Of a stretch of DNA of 64,000 nucleotides, positions 21,615-32,700 are shown piece by piece (the stretch's first letter is position 1; every line of letters starts with the position of its first letter). The notes below the pieces were generated by a model, which was given only the letters and a program-made list of their open reading frames with translations, had not been told where the DNA came from and did not search any database. The DNA is taken from positions 1 to 64,000 of the forward strand of contig JAAOMT010000096.1 of NCBI GenBank assembly GCA_016748015.1, in the 5' to 3' direction. Source of the stretch: Geosiphon pyriformis (taxonomy: Eukaryota > Glomeromycota > Glomeromycetes > Archaeosporales > Geosiphonaceae). The position numbers and the translations under genes were made by a program.

Positions 21615-23158
21615 GGCTGATAAACAGTGGTTTCAACTAGGAGATCCTCTCCAAAGAAATTGATGTTGACATGATTGGATCTTTGATTGGGAGCATTATT
21701 GTTGTTGTTGGGTCTGTTGTTTTGGTTGTCATTGTTTCTGGGAGCTGGTGGAGGCAGTAGAGGATTGTTACAATCTCTTGAATAATGTCCAGTTAATCCA
21801 CAATGATAGCGCACAGGTGGGCCACAATTTTGCTGTCTTTGATAGGGAGGTTGCTGAGGCTGGTTAAAACAAGGTTCATATTTAGGTCTTGGTGGTTGCT
21901 GGTTATTTCTAACTGCTTGTGCCAACAGTTCTAATAACTGGACAAGGTTAGCTGTGAGTCTATCTATCAATTGTTTATTTGGGTCTTGGGTTTGGGCAGC
22001 AAAAGAAGTAGCAGCCACTTGAGAAGCAGGGGCCATGACAGGAGCAAGAGTGAAAATTGGAAGTGTGGATCCCAGATGCATCCTTTGGTTATCTTCAATT
22101 CTTTGGGTGAGTTCAATAGCTATATCTATTGTAGGATTGTCTTTTAGAGCCAAGAGAGACCAAAGAGCATAAGATAAGTCAGTTGTCAATCCTTTTGTAA
22201 AGGAATGAATCTTTTGTTCTTCTGTCCAGTTTCTTTTATAGTCTATATGCTTGATGAGTTTTCTGATTGCTTTGGCATATTCGGTCACAATTTCACCAGG
22301 ATCTTGGGTTCTTTTTTCTAATTCTATACACCATTTGGATATTAAGATGGGAGTTCTGAATTTGTTTTCAAACTGGGTAGTGAAAGAGGTATTGTTTTTT
22401 TCAATATTTGCTAGGGTCCATCTAACAATTTTTTGTTGAGCACCAGCATTGGTTTCTTGTGAAAACCAGATAGCAGGGGAGCCTTGGAGATAGCCACTAA
22501 CGATTTGGAACTTGTATTTATCATTATACTGGTTTGCAGTGGCTGTTCTTTCAAAATTGTCCAACTATTCAATTAGATCTTGGACATCACCTCTAAATAG
22601 GGGTAGTGGGGTGTTGTTTCTTTGTTTCAAAGCAGTTTGTATGCCTTGGAGGGTGGCCAGGATGTTTACTTGCATTGGATCTTGGACCATTGGTTCAAGA
22701 GTTACTGTTTGTGTGGAGTGTTCTGATTCACTTAAGAAGAGATCAAAAATAGGGACTGTTTGGTAGCTTTCTTCTTCTGTTTCAAGGGGAGTTACTGTTG
22801 ATTGATGGACAACAATCCAAATGTGAATTTGATAATTCAGATATTCGAAATCAGAGGGCTGTTGTTTAAAGGTTGTAGAATATAAGAGCTGATTGATACT
22901 GTTGTTTCTTTCTTCAAAGTTATCTTCAAAATAAGCTTGATCAAAGTAATAGGTTGTATAAGTTGTGTAGGTTTCAGCTGAATGCTCATTCAGGAACCAG
23001 TTCCAAAAGTCTTGGAATTGTCTGTTGGATTGTTTTTCAATGGAAAAGCAGATTAAACAGAAGGGCAGAGAATTAAGTTTAATGAAATCAAGGTTGTTTC
23101 TGTTGTGTGCTACAAAGTATTCTTCTGATTGCTGTGGCAGATATGAGTAATCACCCAT
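21605..23158 (-). pseudogene. E3 gag, intact except for one TAG
   Basis: A 517-codon frame with start ATG at 23158 (MGDYSYLPQQSEEYF) and a single internal stop, TAG at 22565-22567, where E1 has Trp. Domains: N-terminal capsid-like region, a central part with SGYLQGSPAIWFSQE typical of retrotransposon gag, a Pro/Ala/Gln-rich segment, then RYHCGLTGHYSRDC, a CCHC knuckle whose first Cys has become Arg, an Asn-rich stretch and the C-terminal motif VNINFFGEDLLVETTVYQ. It ends with TGA one codon earlier than E1 and E2. Confidence 0.78.
21608..21614 (-). other. -1 frameshift heptamer TTTAAAC (E3 gag-pol)
   Basis: gag frame T TTA AAC TGA. pol is open in -1 (TTT AAA CTG ATA). Confidence 0.65.
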
Positions 23159-23187
23159 ACAATAAGGGAATAAGTGAATTTTGACAA

Positions 23188-23204
23188 CCTCACAGGAAGC
23201 ACCA
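23188..23204 (-). other. Primer-binding site of E3
   Basis: Minus strand TGGTGCTTCCTGTGAGG, six bases from the 5' LTR. Confidence 0.55.
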
Positions 23205-23210
23205 CTTTTA

Positions 23211-23890
23211 TGTTATGGATTGGAGTAACAAGCTAATGGATAGCAAGGAAAAACAGGATTGTAGGATGATGGAAATAATCAAAGGGGAATTCAACTTTAA
23301 AGAGCGAATTAAATGAGTATGGATTCAATGTGCAAGATCAGTCTCATAAAATATCTTAGTCGCTATTCTTTTCAAAGGTAACTGGAGAATTTGAAGGTAG
23401 AGGAATAGTCTGTACTATCAACAATTGATCACTGCTGGTATTAATTCTATGCCTTTACGTCGGCACTCTTAGAATTCAATATCAGGTTTCAACTTGTGCT
23501 CTTCAGTCATGTTTATACAAATAGTCTTCAAATACTACAATTATTCAAACAGAAAAAGGCCAACAAGTAATCTTTTATCCTAAAATGTTCAGATACTTGA
23601 AGGTAGGGAAAGGGAAATTAGCAATAAGAGAATGATTGAGGTGAAAGTTGTTATTTTTATTTATTTGATTCTTGTCTGAGAAATGATTTTCTACAACTAA
23701 GAGACTCATCACTTATATAGTTAATGAAAGTGGTTAATGACCAGATCAACGACTAGGTCAATGATCAGGTCAATAATCAGGTCAACGGTCAGGTCAATGA
23801 TCATTATCTAAAAATAGAGTGGCTAATTATATGACATTAGTGGCTAATACATGTGATAACTAATAAAAATTATGAGTTTCAACCATAACA
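23211..23890 (-). repeat. LTR1, 5' LTR of E3
   Basis: 680 bp, TGTTATGG...CCATAACA. Six 12-bp units at 23732-23803. Outer flank ATAC. Confidence 0.88.
23732..23803 (-). repeat. 12-bp tandem array in LTR1 of E3 (6 units)
   Basis: Six contiguous 12-mers next to the TATA box. Confidence 0.8.
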
Positions 23891-23892
23891 AT

Positions 23893-24459
23893 ACTATGAA
23901 ACATACATCATTTGATTTAATTTATGGAAGAACAGCAATATTACCAATTAATTTCACAGTGGAAACATATCCAGTGTGACCAATTAATGAAGAGAACTTT
24001 CAAGAAACACTCCAAAGAAAAGCCTACACTCTTCTTAGTACACTAGAAGGGAAAAAAAGAATAGTAGCAACTCATATTAAACATTTCCAAGCTCAACAAA
24101 AAGAAAGACATAACAACAAATTACCACCCATAACCAATGAATTTAAAGTTGAAAATAAAGTTCTCTTACACAGAACTAAGAATGAAAAACAATGGAGTGG
24201 AAAATTTGAAAACAAATGAGATGGACCATTTTATATTCACGAAATTCTAGACAATAGATTATACAAGTTAAGATTAGATGACAAAGTACTAGTAAAAGTT
24301 GCACATGAAAATAGATTGAAACACTATCATTCCAGAAACAATTCTGAACCATTAATTCTACAAATTGGTATACATTCTCCTTTAATTAACTCTGAAGATA
24401 TTTTCTGAAATTTAGAACCACTAGTTATAATAAAACAACAACCAAACTTGAACACTTAA
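23893..24459 (+). pseudogene. E5 integrase C-terminal part (second gypsy family)
   Basis: One frame runs about 188 codons without frameshift. It starts inside the integrase core's end (MKHTSFDLIYGRTAILP, the usual 'P..L.YGR' element) and includes a basic helix and a GPY/F-type domain (DGPFYIHEILDNRLYKL). Three in-frame stops occur, all TGA, each at a position where Trp is expected (before PINEEN, before DGPF, before NLEP). The KW-x-GP Trp is strongly conserved in gypsy integrases. The 5' part of the element is missing because E3 lies at this border. Confidence 0.7.
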
Positions 24460-24615
24460 TTTAATATTTATAATAATCTTTTGAAAAATATAGACAAAAT
24501 ATAAAACAAAAATAGTAAATAATCACAAGAAACATTCAAACCCAAAAACAAATAAAAACCCTATACTCAAAAATTATTTTTTTTATTTTTTTCTTTATTA
24601 GTTAGTTATTTTATC

Positions 24616-25280
24616 ATGATTATTTCCCGAAATATTCAACAAATATCCCAAAAATTAATGTTAACCTTGAAAACACTTTCTAATTATATTCAGAAAGAAA
24701 CCACAGCCCCAGTAGTAAATAATTATCAGAACTATTACCCTTATAGAAGAAAAACAAGATGTCATTCTGGAAATAGGTTACCAGAACTTTTGAAGCAAGC
24801 ATTAAAAAAAAATTTTTTAATTGCCCCTATTGACATTCCACTATATTGCAACAAAAACTTTTACTATTCCTCAATGAATAGAACAATGAATATATTCCTA
24901 TATATAGATATTTTTATATTGGAAAAACACTTTATGAACAAAAACTGGAACTTGAAGCAACCAATATCACTCCTGAGACTGTACAAAAACAAATTCACAA
25001 TGAATTTAAGGCAGCAGCTGGACCAACAAACACTCACTACAAACTTAAAGCAGCTTTTAGACTCTATGATTTGTTCAACACTTGTGAAAATGTCTTACAA
25101 AATTCAATACTGCAACCAATGAAAGTTCAATACATTGGCAAACTCACAGAACTGAAATTTCAACAATTTTCAGACCAAATCACTTCAATTATTCTGGACC
25201 ACTATTTTGACATCACAAATAGTACTTAGACTTCAATGGAGCTCAGTTTTGAGAAGAAGATTATATTATCAGTGGAATTT
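24616..25280 (+). pseudogene. E5 ORF3, third ORF of the second gypsy family
   Basis: A frame starting ATG 24616 (MIISRNIQQISQKLM) is open to 25122, but from about 24910 a different frame looks more protein-like (YIGKTLYEQKLELEATNITP and LTELKFQQFSDQITSIIL), implying one frameshift near 24800-24910. The second frame has a TAG at 25228-25230, then continues as SMELSFEKKIILSVEF across the purine tract TTTTGAGAAGAAGAT and stops at TAA inside the LTR2 start. The layout parallels LTR1-family ORF3. Function unknown. Confidence 0.45.
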
Positions 25281-26145
25281 TAACTATTAATTAGCATGAA
25301 ATTATCTTCATAATTCTTATTATTAAGTAGCATATTATTATCATTTCGATTATTACTTATTAATTAGCCAAATTATCAAATATTATTACTCAATCAATAA
25401 CCCGATTTGTACTATAGAAATTAAGATAATCAAATTACACAATATCCTGAACCATTTAATATAGTCAAAATTCGCCGAAATTAATGGAAAAATCGCTGAA
25501 ATAATCAATAATTCGTAGAAATAACTTGTAGTTTGCCAAAATGTATTTTTAGTTCACCCAAATTGTAGAAAAGAGAAAAGTGCAAGTTCAAAGACTAGTA
25601 CTACAACAAGTTGTATAAAAAAAGAGCTTCTTTCTTCAAGAAAATGTATCTTTTCCATATCTTATCATAGTATCTTACTTTAGATATCTTAATTAGAACA
25701 AATTATTTTTTTTACAAAATCAAATAAAAATTAAATATTCGAAAACCAAATTCTTAAATCATTACACTTGAAATTTCCTTGATAAAATTCTATTTCTTTT
25801 ATATTTCTTTTATTTTCTTTTCTTTTTTTATTACAATTATTAGGGTAGCCTACAGATAAGATTTTTGTAGAAGAGTTGACTTTCACAGTAAAGTAACTAC
25901 ACATTTTAGTGAGCTTTCAGACGAGCAATTTCTGGGAAAAAGTTGACGTTTACTACAATGTAACTACACAAAGTAACTGGCACAGAATTGGTCATTCCAC
26001 TTATAAGCCCAGCAGTTCAAATCATAGGAGATAATTTGAAGATAAATTTAGTTACTGGAGGTCCAACTACTTCTTGAGAATGTGAATTCACAGCAAATTA
26101 GCATTAACAACATTCAAGAAAAGAGACCAAAAACCTCCGGTAATA
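25264..26145 (+). repeat. LTR2, 3' LTR of E5
   Basis: About 882 bp, starting TATTATCAGTGG (consensus TGTTACCAGTGG) and ending ACCTCCGGTAATA. Preceded by a purine tract, so it is the 3' LTR of E5. At 26146 LTR1 sequence resumes in the middle (CCAACAAGTAATC), so E5 was inserted into an LTR1. Confidence 0.75.
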
Positions 26146-26442
26146 CCAACAAGTAATCTTTTATCCCAAGATGTTCAAATACTTGAAAGTAGGGAAAGAA
26201 AAATTAGTAATAAGAGAATAATTGAGATGAAAGTTGTTATTTTATTTATTTAATTTCCTTGATTTCTATATGCTTTTCTATAGCTAAAAGATTCATCACT
26301 TATATAGCTATCAAAAGTGGTCAATAATCAAGTCAATGGTCAGGTCAATGATCACTTTCTAAAAATAGAGTGGCTAATTTATATAATATCAGTGGCTAAT
26401 ACATGTGATAATTAATAAAAAGTATAAGTTTTAACCATAACA
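26146..26442 (-). repeat. LTR1 fragment interrupted by E5
   Basis: 297 bp from CCAACAAGTAATC to CCATAACA, minus orientation, with three 12-bp units near 26319-26354. The outer flank is GTAC (26443-26446) within the RNase H region of E6, so this LTR marks an earlier insertion into E6. Confidence 0.8.
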
Positions 26443-28158
26443 GTACTGTTTTCTTACAAAAAAATAAAGATGGCAAGAAACATATTATAGTATATACAAA
26501 TAAAACACTCTTATCAGCAAAACAAAACTATTTTGTTACTAAGCAAGAATACTTAACAATAATTTGGACTACTAGTTACTAAGATAAATATCTTCTTGGT
26601 ATAAAATTTTTAGTGATAACAAATTATCAAGTCTTGATTTAGTTATGCAACAAAAAAAAACTAGAACACAAAAGAATAACTCACTGAATACTTCATTTGG
26701 ATGAATTTGATTATGAAATTCAATATTACAAAAGAGCAAATTATCAAAATACCAATGCTTTTTTCAGACTTACCACTTAGTAATAGTACAATCTTTACAA
26801 ACCAAATTAACTTAATTATTAGCAACTTTTTTTTAACTAAACATGATAATAAACTTAGACAACTATTCTGCACTAATAGAATTTTTGAATAAAGAATAAT
26901 ACCTACCAGATTACACTTAACAACAAAGAAAACATTTGTGTAAATAATTAAATTTCTATTTAATTTGTCAGGACCAACTTTATAAAAGAAATAAAAAAGA
27001 TCCTGACTGTTTTCAAAAAGTTATTAGATTTAAAGAAAGAAAAATTATGATTTATAATATGTATACTAATTTATTAGCTAGACACTTTGGAAAAACAAAA
27101 ACAATTCAGAAAATTTTAGCTCACTATTATTGGCTTATCTTAGAGAAAAACATTGCTAAATACATTAAAATCTGTAATATTTGCCAAAAAAGAAAAAAAC
27201 CCAATCACAAAAAAATATCTATTCAATTTTTGTTGGTCAACTATTTGACAAAATTGGTATAGATGTTGTTAAATTTTTAACAGTAATTCCTGATAACAAC
27301 AAATATATTATTACAACTACTAATTATCTTAGAAAGTAAGTAGAAACAAGAGTTACCTCAAACTAAACAGCAGTTTTTATAGCTAATTTTATTTATAAAG
27401 ATATTATTTGTTATTATGACTGTTCTAAAAAACTTTTATCTAACAAAAAAAGAGCTTTTCTCAGCATACTGATTGAAAAACTTTGTAGAAAAATAGGAAT
27501 ATGTTATAAACTTTCTTCTTTTTATTATTCTCAAACAAATGGCTTAATAAAATATTTTAATAAAACACCATGTAAAATTTTAGCCAAAACCAATAAAAAA
27601 ACAAACTTATAAGACAAAATACTACTTTTAGTTTTGTTTACTTATAGAACTGTAAATTATAACATAACAAGTTATAAATCTTTTTATTTGCTTTATAGAC
27701 AAATAACAACTTTACTAATAAAAACTAATATTAAGACAATATCTTTTAAAGAAATCACAATAAAAAATTACAAAGATATTTTACAAAAAAAACTTAATAC
27801 CATTCTTAACTTCTTAGTAGAGGCACAAATAATTGTTTTTGAAAAGATAAAACAGTTTTAAAAAAAGCTTTAAAAAAAAATCTATAAAACACTTTCTTTA
27901 AGTGTTGATAATTTAATTTTAAAATATTGTTCAGACAAAAATAATGTCTATGATAATAAATTTTCTAGCTAATAAAAAGAATTTTTTATAGTTAACAAAG
28001 TTTTAAACAATGATTCATATATTTTACAAAATCAATATAGAACAATCTTCAATAATTGCTTTGTTTATAATATATAATTTAAGAAATATTACAAACAACC
28101 TGATTGGTTATCTGTTATGGTAATATTAGTTCAAATGATTAATAAAAATCAGATATAA
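26443..28158 (+). pseudogene. E6 pol remnant: RNase H and integrase
   Basis: The RNase H part (26450-26720) reads like E2 (KYLLGIKFLVITNYQ, KLEHKRITHWILHLDEFDYE). The integrase zinc region (27047-27262) has MYTNLLARHFGKTKTIQK and ICNICQKRKK. The core keeps YSQTNGL, i.e. the Gln that is a stop in E2 and E3. A C-terminal piece follows (27634-27861), with ITTLLIKTNIKTI. Many stops; not functional. Confidence 0.7.
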
Positions 28159-28194
28159 ATAAATACACTATTTCCAAAATAGAGATATCTTTAA

Positions 28195-28925
28195 TTGATA
28201 TAAACAATTATTTTTTGAATTAAAATATTTAAAATGCTTTTTATACTCTTTATAAATATTGAATTAAAAATTATCCAAATGTTACTTTAATCATTAGAAA
28301 ACAAACTACTATAATCAATAACAATAGAACACATACTATTATTAAACCAAAAATAACTACTACCAAAAAAAAAAATTGGTAGCAAAATAAATAAATATAT
28401 GCTTGAAAGCATAACAACAAATATATTATTATCTTCTAATACTCTTAAAAAAATGATTAAAAAAATTTTGTCTATAAACAAAAATCTGTCATATAGAAGA
28501 CAATTAAAGCTTTATAGTTAATTTAATAAAATTATAAAAGACATAAACAAAAATCTGTCATATAGAAGACAATTAAAGCTTTATAGTTAACTTAATAAAA
28601 TTATAAAAGACATAAAGATTATAAAAAAAACAACTTTAAAGATACAAGTGGAAATTTTGAGCATTATATGATTAAATGTCTTAAGAGTTTTAACTATTAC
28701 TAAAAGTGCCAAGACTCTTATATAAAGATTTGGTTTCTTAAACACAAAACTTATTTTATCTCAAATACTATATATTTTATTCACAAAAGATTTCACCAAA
28801 CTAGTTAATTTTAAATTAGACAAAACTCTTCAATTAGATTATTTCATAAATAATTTGATTTTGCTGGAGCTTAATTTCTTTGGAAAAAATGATATTATGG
28901 TTGAAATTCATAGTTTTTATTAATT
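28195..28925 (+). pseudogene. E6 ORF3 remnant
   Basis: Decayed third ORF. It has an in-frame 69-bp tandem duplication (28474-28542 and 28543-28611) repeating the segment NKNLSYRRQLKLYS. It still ends with an open tail LELNFFGKNDIMVEIHSFY running from the purine tract into the LTR, with TAA near 28923. Confidence 0.5.
28474..28611 (+). repeat. 69-bp tandem duplication in E6 ORF3
   Basis: Two near-identical 69-bp copies (start AAACAAAAATCTGTC), one difference seen (ATTTAATAAA versus CTTAATAAA region). Confidence 0.75.
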
Positions 28926-29084
28926 ATCACATATATTAACTACTAATGTCATATAATTAACCACTCTATCTTTAGATAGTAATTATTGACCTGATTAATA
29001 ACTTGATTATTGACTTAATTATTGACCTGATTATTAACTTAATTGTTGACTTGGTTGTTAACCACTTTTAATAGTTATATAAGC
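28893..29084 (+). repeat. LTR1, truncated 3' LTR of E6
   Basis: Starts TATTATGG (consensus TGTTATGG) after the purine tract, holds seven 12-bp units (about 28979-29062) and ends after the TATATAAG box, where LINE-like sequence begins. Confidence 0.75.
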
Positions 29085-29540
29085 CCATTTTAGACAAAGG
29101 ATTCATTCTCAAGGATTGGTATCATGAAGCTTTGAATAATTTTGTTGACACTAAATTGGCTAAATCGAAAATAGTTGGGTTTGTGCGGAGTTTGATCGAA
29201 GACCATAGAGCCAATATTTGGTTCTATAAAGCTAAGTTTAAGACTAATATGGAGAAGAGTGGTTTGGTGGGGTCGGATGACTCCATTTTGCCTTTGGTTA
29301 GTGGTTTGTCAAATGTATTATCTGGTGGCATAATTAGGTTGTTAGGTATTGACGAGACTCGCAAAGTGAGTTTTGGCTTGCGTTTGCGATGCCTTTTTTT
29401 TTCTGGTGCTGGTAGCCTTGATTGGGCCGAGTGGCTGGTCACATGTAGAAAGTGCGTGTGTTACGTCTAATTTAGGGCACATAGCTGTTGTATTGTACTA
29501 GATAGTGATTGGGCCTCACTCGTTAATTGAATAAAAAAAA
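29085..29540 (+). mobile_element. 3' end of a LINE-like element with A-tail
   Basis: The frame is open from the border through 29470 (ILDKGFILKDWYHEALNNF, then the 29132 ATG ORF of 112 codons, with FVRSLIEDHRANIWFYKAKF and LVSGLSNVLSGGIIRLLGI). The segment ends in AATAAAAAAAAAA near 29530, as expected for a non-LTR retrotransposon 3' end. It is richer in G and C than the gypsy remnants beside it, suggesting a younger insertion. Assignment as LINE ORF2 C-terminus rests on recall of similar fungal repeats; a hypothetical host gene fragment is the alternative. Confidence 0.45.
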
Positions 29541-29763
29541 AATTTTTAAATTATATAATATCTTAAAATTTAATTAATTTGCTATATATATTGTCACATC
29601 ATTTTTAATTATTATAAGTATAAAAAATATTAATAGTTAAATGTTTTAAAGAAATTACTAAAACGCGAGCTTTTTATTTGAGTCATAATGATATCAAAGA
29701 GGATCACATGTTTTTATTGCCCAAATTTTTAGAAATTCTTTGCAAAATTCAGTTCATTAATAT

Positions 29764-32700
29764 ATGGATCCAAGACTTGTAAGAACTTTTATGCTCTCAG
29801 TTGAAGATCCTTCTAATGCCGAGAGTATTTCTACTACATCTGCCATTGTAAAAGGTAATAAATCTCTGTCTTATTTTGCCTTAGGCTGGAAAATTTTTAA
29901 CTTGATACATCTCTAAACTATTGAGATGTGTTCAGTCATTAGAGAGGGGCAGGCCACATTTCTTTCTTTAGTACAGGTCCTAGGTGAATATTTGACCCAT
30001 GAAGACGCGTCAATACGTGCAAAAGGTACGCGTTTGGGTTTAAAGCTACTGGATTTTTACGTCTAATTCTAGCTTGCCTCATAAGCATTATATTTTTTCG
30101 TTGCAGGGACTGCCCTTTTGTCTGCTGTTCTGTCCGATTGCCCAAGGGAAAAAGTGAATAGTGCTGCTGGTATGCTTTGGAGAAATGGTTTTGAAATTTT
30201 GTTTTAATCTGCGAACGTTTTCAGATCGTAAATATTATTTGTTCAGCTCATTTTCTTTTGTCGTAAAACCCTATATGTAACCTTGAAATAGTACATAAAT
30301 TTTCATTAATCAATCAAGGAATTTATTTTAGTGAATGTCTTAGTTGATTTCTACTGTGATCGATTGGATGATACCCCCAGCGTTCCACAACTTCTCAAAG
30401 GTCTCATTGTTCTTCATCAATTTGAAACATTTTCTGGAGAAAATGCCATTAAACTATCTAACGCGTAACTATTAAAGATTTCTCGTTTATTCATGCTTAA
30501 TATAATTAGCTGGACTGAATATTTATTTTGAAATAGGATATTTGAGTCAGTCAAAGTTCAAAGCTTACCACAAACTAATCGTCATTTGGTATTTCAAATA
30601 CTTGATGGGATACTCAGGCATCATTTGAATGGTCTGAAAATTTTTCAAAATGATACGTTTGATTTATTTTTTTAATGAATATCTCCTTTGACTTATAGCT
30701 TTGAAAAAAATGGGATCGCAATTTGTATTTGGATTTATCCAAGTAATGGATGGTGAAAAGGATCCACGAAACCTGCTACTAGCTTTTTCACTTGTAGCAT
30801 ACATAATTTCTAATTTCGACATAAGCGACCATGTAGAGGTAAAATTTCCCGATATTTTGATATTATAAGTCATAATGATTATTCTTATCTGTTCTTTAAT
30901 GCAGGATCTTTTTGAAGTCACTTTCTGCTATTTTCCTATAACCTTCAAGCCTCCCCCTGATGATGTATATGGCATTACGGCTGATGATTTGAAAATCGGA
31001 TTAAGGTATTTATATGTATCCAAATAGGAATATCTTTTTCCCTTCATAATTCTAATCAAAATTTTGCAATTTTAAAGAGATTGTTTATCTGCTACACCTC
31101 ATTTCGCCACCCATGCTATGCCATTCTTGTTGGAAAAACTGACATCTAATTCAGAAAACGCGAAGGTGTGCCTCGATCGTAAACTTGCAATCAAATTGAA
31201 AGATCCCTGAAATATTGTAGTCCATTTATAAATAGAAAGATTCTTTGGAGGCCCTGGCAGTATGTGCACCAGTATATGGTGCGAACGCTCTTAAGCCATA
31301 TTTAGAAGACCTTTGGGACGGGTTGAAGGCTGAAGTAAGTTTATGAAATTTCGGAAAATATTGATTATTTTTAAACTTATGTCTTTAAATGTGAATATTT
31401 TGTCATAGATATTTAATGGAACTGGTGGATCCCTGCAACTGTTGGCCCTTGAGGCAATTCGGAGCATTGTTTCATCTCTATCATCTGAAATAGTGACACA
31501 ATCCGATCTGATGGAACGTTTCTTGCAGTCCATTGTATCTGATTGTATGGAAAACATCAACGAGCCTGAATTAAAATTGGCAAAACCTAGTGGCCTTACC
31601 CTAAAGTATTGCATAATGGCTTCAGGTAACAAAAAACTTGTGTAATTATTTACATCTATGTGGAATCTTATTTGATCTCAAAAGATTTTATTAGATCCTG
31701 CTTGCAGTGTTGTGATTAGCTCTAGTGTAAATCGTCTTTTTGAGCGATATCAGAAAAGTGAGTTGACTACTCAAAAGAAAAGTGTTCTTGAAATATTATT
31801 GCAGTTCATAGAGGCAAGCCGAACTTTATATGGGACGATCAATAACAATGATATTACTCCAGAAGGTAAGCGGATATAAACTTTGCTTAACTGTAATATG
31901 AATTGATTTCAAATTGACTTTGTCATTGAACGGTAGATCAAGATTTTGTGTCTCCACTTCTGACTTACAAAGACGAGTATTTGGGGATTTTTACCAGTGT
32001 GGTCATTGCATCCAATGAATACAGTCAATTCAGGTTGACTGGGTTGAGAGGATTGCATTCCATGATACTTTTAAGAGAATTTTTAACCAACAACGAAATT
32101 GGGGTCGTTTTACAGTACTTTAACAAAATTTTATTAACTGAAACGGAGGAGGAGGAAATAGTGTATGTTGAATTTTGCAATTTTCCACTGCTGCTCAACG
32201 CTCTCTTAGGCGAAAACTGATGCCAACATTACTCCAGATCAGAAGCATTGAATTCCCTGAGCAATATTGCACGTTATAAGCCAGCTATCGTGCTGGAAAT
32301 AACCTTTCCTGACTTTCTCGGTCAGCTTCCAAATGATTACAAAAAACTCTCAAGTCATATTAAAAAATCCTATAATATAGTTCTTAAAGCTCTGACGAGA
32401 ATCTCGATTGAGCCTTTATTGTTCCAAGCTTTGGTGTCTGAAGTTATGCAGAAATTGGATAGGCTAAATTCATGTAGGTTTCATATTAATTCACTCATCC
32501 CTTAATGCTTAATGCTTTTCTAATGAATATTCATTTCGCGTCATAGCAAATAACAGTTGTATAGAATATTCAGAAGCCTTGCTTGCTACGCTCCATACTG
32601 TATTATCAAACAAAACGGCTCTTAAACATTCTGATATTTCACACTATGTATCCTCACTGGTACCATATTTAATCACAAAATCCGTCGGTCCTACAATGCA

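Larger units (their letters stand above)
17001..23890 (-). mobile_element. E3: LTR1 gypsy element lacking its 3' LTR
   Basis: 5' LTR (23211-23890), PBS, gag, slippery site, pol and most of ORF3 are present. The 3' end is missing from about 17005 down, replaced by the E4 fragment. The outer flank of the 5' LTR is ATAC, inside E5 integrase. It is one of the least decayed copies in the window. Confidence 0.85.
26443..29084 (+). mobile_element. E6: 3' half of a decayed plus-strand LTR1 gypsy element
   Basis: RNase H, integrase, ORF3 and the first 192 bp of the 3' LTR can be followed on the plus strand. The 5' half is absent; the left border is the LTR1 insertion at GTAC. Strong loss of G and C (Gln CAA to TAA, Trp TGG to TAG/TGA, Arg to Lys) makes it much older-looking than E2 and E3. 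Confidence 0.75.

Noticed and set aside
23893-24459. TGA read as Trp (alternative genetic code)
   Set aside because: Host genes in this window use TGG for Trp, and glutaredoxin ends with TGA; decay by G-to-A is simpler.
32218-32220. In-frame TGA suggesting that MMS19 is a pseudogene
   Set aside because: It lies in a 75-base segment with good splice signals, and the exons on both sides join in frame.
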